This document shows positions 1 to 5,694 of a stretch of DNA of 7,354 nucleotides, one piece after another. The translations under genes were made by a program, and so were the position numbers. Origin of the DNA: Clostridia bacterium (GTDB lineage Bacteria > Bacillota > Clostridia > Oscillospirales > CAG-272); the NCBI GenBank assembly GCA_017407375.1, contig JAFQWT010000097.1:1-7354 (forward strand), given 5' to 3'. The notes under the pieces were generated by a model. It saw only the letters and a program-made list of their open reading frames with translations. It ran no database searches and was not told the DNA's origin. Each line of letters opens with the position of its first letter. Position 1 is the first letter of the stretch.

Positions 1-1117
1 CATCCTCCTTAACGGCGATGCCCTTCTCCCAGCGGCAGCCGAAGGTGGGGCCGGAGATGAAGGTATCGACCTGGAAGGTCATGTTGGTAGCCAGGGCGTA
101 ATCCGAGGAGGTCTCCATCCAGGGGGCCTCGACCTCGATCATACCCGTGCCGTGGCAGGGACCGTAAACGTAGTTCTTGGCATAGCCGGCATCCTCAAAT
201 CTCTTGAGGAACTCCTTGGCAATGTCGGAGGCCACGCGGCCGGTCTTGATCTCGTTGCAGGTCCAGATGTGCTGGTCAAGGCAGAACTGGACAAGGTCGC
301 GGCGCTCGCCCTCAAGCTTACCCATAACAACGGGAAGGCCGATGGCGGGAGAATAACCGTCGATCTTAGCCGAGAGGTTCAGCTGGACGATGTCGCCCTT
401 CTTGATCTCACGGTAGCAGGAGCGGCTGATGGCGTGGCGGGTGGACTCCTCACTGAAGACGTACATGGGAAGGCCCTCGTACTCGGCGCCCTCCTCGTAG
501 ATGACCTTCTGGGCCACACCGACCATCTGGAGCTCGGTCACACCGGGCTTCAGGGCGGCGATGACGGCATCGGTCGCCTTCTCAATGATGCGGAAGCCCT
601 CCTTCAGGCAGGCCAGCTCGTTCTCGCTCTTGATCTTGCGGAGCTCGACCATGATGTCGGAGCACTTGACGATCTCGGCCTTCGGGAACGCGTCCTTGAG
701 GCCCTCAAAGATGGGGAGCGTGCAGTCGATGTAGCTGCCAAGACCGATCTTGAGGTTCTGGCCGGTGACACCGATGGCCTTGAAGACGTCGGCAAACGTA
801 TCGGCATGAAGCTCGGGATACGCCGGGTCGGCCGACTCACGGAACTCGCGCAGGACGAAGATCTTCTCGATCTTCGAGCGGTCGGCGGCGAAGATGGCGG
901 ACTCAGGGCCGACCATCAGGGCGGCATCACCGTTGGCGGAGATGGCGACACCCGCGCGCTCAAAGAGGGGCCAGAAGCCGCTGAAGTAGCGGGCATTGGC
1001 ATAGTCGGACTCGGTGGAGGAAACGACCATCACGTCAAGGCCTCTCTCACGGACGAGAGCGGCGGCGCGAGCGATTCTTTCCTGGTACTCGTGATCGGGA
1101 ATGCAAATTCTCTGCAT
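1..1117 (-). CDS. M24 family (Xaa-Pro aminopeptidase/creatinase-like) protein, C-terminus cut by window edge
   Basis: The minus strand reads open from an ATG at 1117 to the window edge, giving 372 residues; probably only a few dozen are missing. It starts MQRICIPDHEYQ behind AAGGAG, 7-8 bases upstream. Residues 1-150 resemble the creatinase N-terminal domain (NARYFSGF at 41-48). From about 155 the M24 fold is recognisable (LRKIKSENE at 159-167, KPGVTE at 190-195, KKGDIVQLN at 239-247, CHGTG at 321-325, WEKGIAV at 363-369). Family members are cytoplasmic metallo-aminopeptidases or metal-free creatinases. By spacing against E. coli PepP, the five metal ligands D,D,H,E,E appear as N247, A258, H322, D351 and E364, so a normal dinuclear metal site is unlikely. 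H228 lies near the usual catalytic histidine. It could be a creatinase-type hydrolase or another metal-independent member; the substrate cannot be read. The gene diverges from an AraC regulator that may control it. Confidence 0.88.
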   Translation of the reverse strand, partial: MQRICIPDHEYQERIARAAALVRERGLDVMVVSSTESDYANARYFSGFWPLFERAGVAISANGDAALMVGPESAIFAADRSKIEKIFVLREFRESADPAYPELHADTFADVFKAIGVTGQNLKIGLGSYIDCTLPIFEGLKDAFPKAEIVKCSDIMVELRKIKSENELACLKEGFRIIEKATDAVIAALKPGVTELQMVGVAQKVIYEEGAEYEGLPMYVFSEESTRHAISRSCYREIKKGDIVQLNLSAKIDGYSPAIGLPVVMGKLEGERRDLVQFCLDQHIWTCNEIKTGRVASDIAKEFLKRFEDAGYAKNYVYGPCHGTGMIEVEAPWMETSSDYALATNMTFQVDTFISGPTFGCRWEKGIAVKED

Positions 1118-1160
1118 GATGATTCTCCTTTTCGGAATTTATTATTGGGTTACTGACTTC

Positions 1161-1166
1161 AGTATA
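1161..1166 (-). promoter_or_regulatory. Possible -10 box for the M24 gene, without a recognisable -35
   Basis: On the minus strand, TATACT lies about 44 bases upstream of the M24 start codon. At 16-18 bp spacing the upstream hexamers (for example AATACT at 1184-1189) match TTGACA in at most two positions, and no TG extends the -10. A promoter of this shape would be weak or activator-dependent, which fits the divergent AraC-family gene, but this is inference. Confidence 0.4.
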
Positions 1167-1194
1167 AAAGATTTCCCTGCGGAAGTATTTAGAA

Positions 1195-1254
1195 AATTGA
1201 AACTCTTTTTTGCACAATCGTAAATTATTTTGCGAATTTTCAATTCTTTTACGA
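1195..1254. promoter_or_regulatory. Candidate operator repeats in the divergent M24/araC region
   Basis: This AT-rich stretch holds several repeats. TTTTGC occurs as a direct repeat at 1208-1213 and 1228-1233, 20 bp apart (two helical turns), a spacing similar to AraC-family half-sites. TCGTAAA (1218-1224) is inverted as TTTACGA (1248-1254). AATTGAAA (1195-1202) is inverted as TTTCAATT (1238-1245). They sit just upstream of both divergent promoters. AT-rich DNA gives such matches by chance, so the call is tentative. Confidence 0.3.
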
Positions 1255-1260
1255 AACGCC

Positions 1261-1289
1261 TTTACATAAGTAAGGAAAAATGATATACT
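1261..1289 (+). promoter_or_regulatory. Sigma-A-type promoter of the AraC-family gene
   Basis: TTTACA (1261-1266) and TATACT (1284-1289) are separated by exactly 17 bp; each differs from consensus at one position. A start near 1296 would give a leader of about 25 bases carrying AGGAAGGAG (1306-1314), 6 bases before the ATG at 1321. Confidence 0.75.
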
Positions 1290-1320
1290 ATAAGCAAAAA
1301 ACACGAGGAAGGAGCCACCC

Positions 1321-2205
1321 ATGGCAGAACGGACGTCCCCCCTGCACCGCTTCCGCACCGAGCTTACGGTCACGCGGATCGCCAATATGCAGTATTTTGA
1401 GATGCCGCACGGCTTCACAACGAAGCCCGACTGTCACCCGTTTTGCGAGCTTGTGTACGTTGACAGCGGGAGCATTTGGGTGGAGAGCAACGCCTTTTCG
1501 GGCCGGCTGGCAAAGAACGAGCTGCTCATCCACCGGGCGGCAGACCCACACACCCTCCGCTGTGACGAGGGAACGCCCAACCTCATCGTCATCGGGCTTG
1601 AGTGCGCCTCAGCGCGGCTCTTCCCGTTTTCCTCGGCCCCGATGCCGCTTTCCGAGGCGCTTGGGCGCCTGCTTGTTGAGATCGTGAAGGAGGGGCGCAA
1701 CGTGTTCCTGCCCCCCTACGACATCCCCAACCGCACCGACATGACCAAGCGGAGCGACTTCCCCTTCGGCGCTGACCAGCTGATCAAAAACCTCCTCGAG
1801 TGCTTTCTCATCAAGCTGATCCGTGAGCGTGAGCAGCCGCCCCTTGGCGAAGGGGAGCACGCCACCGACGACCTGCGGACAGGCGAGGTCCTGCGGTATC
1901 TTGAAAACAACTACCGCGAAAAGATCACGATCGAGGAGCTTTGCTTTTTGTTTGGCACCAATAAGACGACCCTCACCAAGGACTTCCGCCGCCTGACGGG
2001 AGGGACGGTCATGGACTTTCTTGCCAAAAGACGCCTGCGTGAAGCCAAGGCGCTCCTGCGCCGCGGCTCCCTTACCGTGACCGAGATCGCCGAGGAGCTT
2101 GGCTTTTCCTCGGTCCACTATTTCACCCGCTTTTTCCGAAAGCGGGAGAACATGTCCCCCACCGAATACGCGAGCAGTATTCGCGCGCGCTTTGAGGGGC
2201 AGTAA
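1321..2205 (+). CDS. AraC-family transcriptional regulator with cupin-like sensor domain
   Basis: The 294-residue protein has the usual AraC-family length and layout. Residues about 20-110 resemble the cupin-like ligand-binding domain, with the typical HPFCELVYVDSG stretch at 39-50 and an IHRAADPH-type segment at 70-77. A linker and helical segment cover about 140-185. The C-terminal DNA-binding domain covers about 187-288 with two helix-turn-helix units: one around 203-222 (ITIEELCFLFG) and one around 252-273 (TVTEIAEELGFSS), followed by the family signature ending in MSPTEY (278-283). It is expected to bind DNA in the cytoplasm and respond to a small molecule, which the sequence does not identify. 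The start is supported by AGGAAGGAG 6 bases upstream. It is transcribed away from the M24 gene, so regulation of that gene and of itself is the simplest guess. No terminator is visible downstream. Confidence 0.92.
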   Translation: MAERTSPLHRFRTELTVTRIANMQYFEMPHGFTTKPDCHPFCELVYVDSGSIWVESNAFSGRLAKNELLIHRAADPHTLRCDEGTPNLIVIGLECASARLFPFSSAPMPLSEALGRLLVEIVKEGRNVFLPPYDIPNRTDMTKRSDFPFGADQLIKNLLECFLIKLIREREQPPLGEGEHATDDLRTGEVLRYLENNYREKITIEELCFLFGTNKTTLTKDFRRLTGGTVMDFLAKRRLREAKALLRRGSLTVTEIAEELGFSSVHYFTRFFRKRENMSPTEYASSIRARFEGQ

Positions 2206-2335
2206 GGTTTTGTTTACAAAAATGCGATTTTGACGGCAAATGCAGCATGAAAACGGAAAAAGCCGCGTGAGGGCGCTATGGGCGAGGCAGCCGAACGTTT
2301 CCTGTATTCTCCATAAGAGAAGGGGCGGTTTTCGG

Positions 2336-2364
2336 TTGACTTTTCCCCCGCCCCGTGGTATAAT
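2336..2364 (+). promoter_or_regulatory. Strong sigma-A promoter for holB-ricT
   Basis: TTGACT (2336-2341) and TATAAT (2359-2364) are 17 bp apart, and TGG just before the -10 makes it an extended -10. A start near 2371 leaves a leader of about 25 bases with GGGAGGGAG (2382-2390) before the ATG at 2397. The -10 lies inside the dyad GGTATAATACC (2357-2367). The rest of the 190-base gap after the araC stop holds only a short TTTTGT/ACAAAA palindrome (2208-2221) and nothing else I can name. Confidence 0.85.
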
Positions 2365-2396
2365 ACCCTTGTAACGACAATGGGAGGGAGCGAGGT

Positions 2397-3425
2397 ATGG
2401 CACAGGCGTTTTCGGCTATCCTTGGGAACGAGGCGGTCAAGGCCCGCCTTACGCGCGCCCTCCGTGACGGTACCCTCCCCCACGCCCTCATTCTTTCGGG
2501 CCCTGAGGGGAGCGGGCGGAGAACGCTGGCGCGCGAGCTGGCCGCCGCGCTTTTCTGCCTCCGCCGCGGGGAGGATGCTCCCCTGCCCTGCGGGGAATGC
2601 GAGGCCTGCCGCAAGGTGCGCGAGGGGATCTTCCCCGACCTGCACGTCATTGCCCCCGAGGAGGGGAAGACGACGATCGGCATTGCCCGCATCCGTGAGC
2701 TGAGGGCCGAGCTTGCCCTGACGGCGAATGAGTCGACACATCGCGTGTTTATCATTGAGCGGGCCGAGGCCATGAATGCGGCGGCGCAAAACGCGCTCCT
2801 CGTTTCGCTGGAGGAGCCGCCGGAGGGGGTGGTCATCCTCCTCATCACCGAGAGCGAGGAGGCCCTTTTGCCCACGGTGCGAAGCCGCTGCCAGCTCCTC
2901 AGGACCGAGCTGTTTGATGCCGCGGCGCTTGAGCGCCATCTGGCGAGCAACGAGCGCTTTGCCACGCTGGCACGGCGCAGCCCCGAGCGGGCCGAGGCGC
3001 TCCTTGAGAGCGCGGGCGGCTGCCTTGGGCGTGCGCTCCTCCTCCTCGACGAGGGGAAAATGGCCGAGGTGCTTTCCGAGCGCGAGGCGGTGGATGCCGT
3101 GATCCGAGCGCTGGGGGCGCGTGGCTCGGCCGAGCTGTTTTCGGCCCTGCGCCTGCTTCCCTCCACCAAGCGTGAGGAGCTTACGGAGGCGCTGGCCCTG
3201 CTTTCCGATGCCCTGCGCGACCTGATCCTTTTGAAGCGTGACCCCACGGCGCCCCTTGTGTATTATTACGACCGTGAGACGGCCCTCACCCTGGCCGAGA
3301 GCGTGGGGATCCAGCGCCTTTTCCGCCTTTCCGATGCGGTGGCCGAGGCCGAGGACGATCTCTCACGCAATGCCAACGTCCCCATCGTGCTGTCCACCCT
3401 TTTGTACGCGGTGGCGGCGCGCTGA
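2397..3425 (+). CDS. holB: DNA polymerase III delta' subunit (clamp loader)
   Basis: This 342-residue protein is the delta' subunit of the DNA polymerase III clamp loader, which helps open and place the beta sliding clamp on primed DNA. The AAA+ module shows a P-loop region GPEGSGRRT (35-43), a zinc-binding cysteine set C54, C65, C68 and C71, a Walker B-like region (FIIERAEAMN, 118-127), NALLVSLEEPP (132-142) and the SRC motif (163-165) carrying the arginine finger. The P-loop lysine is replaced by arginine, so ATP binding is doubtful; E. coli delta' is likewise non-ATP-binding, so this does not argue against function. Residues about 200-342 are the helical C-terminal part. Length is close to the B. 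subtilis protein (about 330). It is first in a transcription unit with ricT, the usual Firmicute neighbour, and has a strong promoter just upstream. The thymidylate kinase gene often found upstream is absent here. Confidence 0.93.
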   Translation: MAQAFSAILGNEAVKARLTRALRDGTLPHALILSGPEGSGRRTLARELAAALFCLRRGEDAPLPCGECEACRKVREGIFPDLHVIAPEEGKTTIGIARIRELRAELALTANESTHRVFIIERAEAMNAAAQNALLVSLEEPPEGVVILLITESEEALLPTVRSRCQLLRTELFDAAALERHLASNERFATLARRSPERAEALLESAGGCLGRALLLLDEGKMAEVLSEREAVDAVIRALGARGSAELFSALRLLPSTKREELTEALALLSDALRDLILLKRDPTAPLVYYYDRETALTLAESVGIQRLFRLSDAVAEAEDDLSRNANVPIVLSTLLYAVAAR

Positions 3426-3449
3426 GATATTTTATTGAGGTTATAGAGA

Positions 3450-4664
3450 ATGAACGAGCACGAAGAAAAGCTGCCGACCGAGCTCGGCACCACCGCCGCG
3501 GCCGAGGCCGTGGCAGAGCCCACTCAAGAAGCCCCCGGCACCGAGGCTGCCCCCTCCGTGACCGAGGTCCCTGCCGCTATGGCAAAGGCGCCTGCCGCCC
3601 CTGCCGCGGAGGTCCCCGCGCCTCGCGTAGAGGTGGTAGGAGTCTCCTTCCGCTCTGCGGGAAAGAAGTATTATTTTTCACCCGGGCGCCTCACCCTTCA
3701 CACGGGGGATGAGGTCATTGTGGAGACGGCACGCGGCATGGAATTTGGTCGCATTACGGTCGGTAACACCACGGTCCCCGCGACCGAGATCACGCCGCCC
3801 CTGCGCCTTGTGACGCGCATTGCCTCGGACTCCGACCGCGCACGCTATGCGCGCAACCGTGAGCTGGAAGCCGAGGCCGTGAAGGTCTGCCGTGAGAAGA
3901 TCGCCCGCCACAAGCTGGAGATGAACCTCATTGCCGCCGAATACACCTTTGATAACTCAAAGCTCCTCTTCTACTTCACTGCGGAGGGGCGCGTTGACGT
4001 CCGTGAGCTGGTCAAGGACCTGGCCTCGGTCTTCCACACGAGGATCGAGCTGCGCCAGGTCGGCATCCGTGACGAGGCCAAGATCCTTGGTGGCCTTGGC
4101 GTGTGCGGCCGCCCCTTCTGCTGCTCGACCTTCCTGCCCGATTTCGTGCAGGTGTCGATCAAGATGGCAAAGGAGCAGAACTTCTCCCTGAATTCCGCCA
4201 AGATCTCGGGCGCGTGCGGGCGGCTGATGTGCTGCCTGCGCTATGAGCACGAGACCTACGAGGAGGCCCTCAAGAAAACGCCGCCGAACGGCGCCTACGT
4301 GGAGACCGCCGCGGGGTGCGGCGTTGTGGTCGAGACGCGCCCCCTGCTGAGCATCGTGAAGGTGCGCCTGGACGAAAAGCCCGAGGCCCCCAAGCTCTTC
4401 CCCTGCGAGGAGGTCACCGTGCTGGCAAACAAGGCGCCGAAGCCGGGCGAGGAGCGCCCCGTGCCCACCGCCCGCCGCGAGGCGAAGGAGCCGCCCGCCG
4501 AGAAACCGAAGGAAGCCCCGAAAAACGGGCAGAAAAACGGACCGAAGGAGGGGGGCGAGGCCACCCAAAGACCCGAGAGAACGGGGGGCAAGCACCACCG
4601 CGGAGGGCGCGGCCGTGACCGCCGCGGCGGAAAAAAACATCATCCGAAGCAAGAAAATTCGTGA
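3450..4664 (+). CDS. ricT: PSP1-domain protein RicT/YaaT with long low-complexity tails
   Basis: RicT (YaaT) in B. subtilis joins RicA and RicF in an Fe-S complex that acts with RNase Y in mRNA maturation and affects sporulation, competence and biofilm formation. Here the recognisable core spans about 60-325. It contains two cysteine clusters, C219/C224/C225 (GVCGRPFCC) and C256/C261/C262 (ACGRLMCC), characteristic of the family and linked to cluster binding. At 404 residues it is much longer than the B. subtilis protein (about 275). The first 58 residues are rich in Ala, Pro and Glu. Residues about 327-404 form a charged tail ending in a basic Arg-Gly/His/Lys segment (381-398) that could contact RNA. 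The start at 3450 has GAGG 9 bases upstream and lies 24 bases after holB, so the two are probably cotranscribed. RicA and RicF are not in this window. Confidence 0.9.
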   Translation: MNEHEEKLPTELGTTAAAEAVAEPTQEAPGTEAAPSVTEVPAAMAKAPAAPAAEVPAPRVEVVGVSFRSAGKKYYFSPGRLTLHTGDEVIVETARGMEFGRITVGNTTVPATEITPPLRLVTRIASDSDRARYARNRELEAEAVKVCREKIARHKLEMNLIAAEYTFDNSKLLFYFTAEGRVDVRELVKDLASVFHTRIELRQVGIRDEAKILGGLGVCGRPFCCSTFLPDFVQVSIKMAKEQNFSLNSAKISGACGRLMCCLRYEHETYEEALKKTPPNGAYVETAAGCGVVVETRPLLSIVKVRLDEKPEAPKLFPCEEVTVLANKAPKPGEERPVPTARREAKEPPAEKPKEAPKNGQKNGPKEGGEATQRPERTGGKHHRGGRGRDRRGGKKHHPKQENS

Positions 4665-4670
4665 AAGCCC

Positions 4671-4698
4671 TTGATTTTTTGATATTCTGTGATAAAAT
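4671..4698 (+). promoter_or_regulatory. Promoter and ribosome site of the ferredoxin gene
   Basis: TTGATT (4671-4676) and TAAAAT (4693-4698) are 16 bp apart, and TGA before the -10 gives an extended -10 element. A start near 4705 leads into a perfect AGGAGG (4719-4724), 8 bases before the ATG at 4733. The -35 begins only 6 bases after the ricT stop codon, and no terminator separates them, so readthrough from holB-ricT is also possible. Confidence 0.7.
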
Positions 4699-4732
4699 AT
4701 GTACATCAACATACTAAGAGGAGGTTTCTATC

Positions 4733-4903
4733 ATGGCTTACGTAATCAACGACGATTGTCTGGCCTGCGGCGCTTGCGCCGAGGGTTGCCCTGTTGAGGC
4801 GATCAAGGAGGGCGACGGCAAGTTTGTGATCGATGCGGATACCTGCATTGATTGCGGCAACTGCGCCGAGGTCTGCCCCGTGGGTGCCGCCAAGGCAGAG
4901 TAA
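4733..4903 (+). CDS. Small clostridial-type 2[4Fe-4S] ferredoxin
   Basis: This 56-residue protein starts MAYVINDDCLACG and is a complete bacterial ferredoxin of usual size. It holds two CxxCxxCxxxCP motifs: C9, C12, C15, C19 and C38, C41, C44, C48, each followed by a short hydrophobic/Ala stretch. Each set supplies ligands for cubane [4Fe-4S] clusters, three from one motif and the fourth from the other. Such proteins are soluble low-potential electron carriers serving, for example, pyruvate:ferredoxin oxidoreductase and hydrogenases in anaerobes. It has its own extended -10 promoter, a perfect AGGAGG and a strong terminator, so it looks like a highly expressed monocistronic unit inside the holB-rsmI gene string. 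In B. subtilis this place is held by yabA, so the ferredoxin is a lineage-specific insertion. Its specific partner is unknown. Confidence 0.95.
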   Translation: MAYVINDDCLACGACAEGCPVEAIKEGDGKFVIDADTCIDCGNCAEVCPVGAAKAE

Positions 4904-4916
4904 TTCATAGCAAAAA

Positions 4917-4947
4917 AGCAGAGCGGCAAACGCCGCTCTGTTTTTTT
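4917..4947 (+). terminator. Intrinsic terminator of the ferredoxin gene
   Basis: CAGAGCGGC (4919-4927) pairs perfectly with GCCGCTCTG (4932-4940) around the tetraloop AAAC, followed by seven T (4941-4947). Six A at 4912-4917 lengthen the pairing and could let it work on the other strand too. The T run ends just before the ribosome site of the next gene. Confidence 0.92.
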
Positions 4948-4959
4948 ACGGAGGCCCTT

Positions 4960-5685
4960 ATGCTATCTCCCGAGGAATACCGCGAGCGCCTGAACGAGCG
5001 CCTCACCGTCATTCACCGCCGTGACGCCGTACCGACCACCACGGATGCCCTGCTCCTTGCCGCCTTTCTCGAAAAGGCCGACACCGCCTGCGAGCTGGGG
5101 GCCGGGGGCGGTCTTATCTCGCTCCTTGCCGCCGCGCGGGGGCGGATCGGCCACGGGGACCTTGTGGAGCGTGAGGCGGTGCTCCATGCGCTTGCCGTCC
5201 GCAATATCCGGGAAAACGGCCTTGAGGGGCGGCTCACCGCCCACCTGGCCGACGTGCGTGAATTTGATGCCGGGCGCCGCTACGAGGCGGTGTTTGCCAA
5301 TCCCCCCTACCGCCGTGCGGGAGAGGGGCGCCCTGCCGCCGCCCCCCTCCTTGACGTGGCACGCTTTGAGCGGGCGGGCACGATCGGGGATTTTTGCGCG
5401 GCGGCCGCCCGCCTTCTTTCTCCCACGGGGAGCGTTTCCCTGGTGTTCCCCACCGCGCGGCGAGACGACCTTTGGCAGGCGCTCCGCGCTGCCGACCTGC
5501 ACCCCACCGAGGCCGTGACGGTGTTCCCCTATCCCGAGGGGGTGCCGCGCCTTTTCCTTGTGCGTGCAGGGCGCATCCCCCGGGCGCTTTGCGAGCGCAC
5601 GCTGACACTCACGCGAGACAAAAATGACCGCCGTCCGACCGAGGCCGCCGAGGCCCTGTACCGCGATGGCGTGCTTCTGACGTAA
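4960..5685 (+). CDS. TrmN6/YabB-like adenine-N6 methyltransferase
   Basis: A 241-residue class I SAM-dependent methyltransferase of the YabB/TrmN6 family. E. coli TrmN6 (YfiC) methylates N6 of A37 in tRNA1(Val); the target here is by homology only. The N-terminal part has the family segment TTTDALLLAAF (26-36). The SAM-binding motif I is ELGAGGG (45-51), with an acidic residue (E70) at the end of the next strand. The catalytic NPPY, typical of N6-adenine methyltransferases, is at 114-117. The length matches B. subtilis YabB (about 247). The start at 4960 is chosen because GGAGG (4950-4954) lies 5 bases upstream; a longer in-frame reading from 4852 would run through the ferredoxin gene and the terminator. 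It lies 9 bases ahead of rsmI and is probably cotranscribed with it. With a terminator directly upstream, expression may depend on readthrough. Confidence 0.88.
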   Translation: MLSPEEYRERLNERLTVIHRRDAVPTTTDALLLAAFLEKADTACELGAGGGLISLLAAARGRIGHGDLVEREAVLHALAVRNIRENGLEGRLTAHLADVREFDAGRRYEAVFANPPYRRAGEGRPAAAPLLDVARFERAGTIGDFCAAAARLLSPTGSVSLVFPTARRDDLWQALRAADLHPTEAVTVFPYPEGVPRLFLVRAGRIPRALCERTLTLTRDKNDRRPTEAAEALYRDGVLLT

Positions 5686-5694
5686 GGAGCTGTT

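Noticed and set aside
152..1156. Long plus-strand reading frame of 334 codons
   Set aside because: It lies opposite the M24 gene, has no family resemblance, is rich in Leu/Gly/Ala as expected from antisense GC-rich codons, and lacks a ribosome site; the minus strand gives a clear M24 protein.
2206..2335. Possible terminator or riboswitch after the araC gene
   Set aside because: Only a 6-bp TTTTGT/ACAAAA palindrome is visible; no GC stem with a T run and no conserved RNA pattern that I recognise.
1609..2403. Minus-strand reading frames opposite the AraC gene and across the gap to holB
   Set aside because: No domain, no ribosome site, antisense to a clear AraC regulator.
2276..3247. Minus-strand reading frame of 323 codons opposite holB
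   Set aside because: Arg/Ser-rich composition typical of an antisense frame, no motif, opposite a clear clamp-loader gene.
4500..4630. Repetitive Pro/Lys/Glu/Gly codons in the ricT 3' end as a possible tandem repeat
   Set aside because: The units are irregular, with no period; it is low-complexity coding sequence for the charged tail.
4852..4959. N-terminal extension of the TrmN6-like protein by 36 residues
   Set aside because: It would begin within the ferredoxin gene and translate through the terminator hairpin; the ATG at 4960 has GGAGG 5 bases upstream and matches family length.
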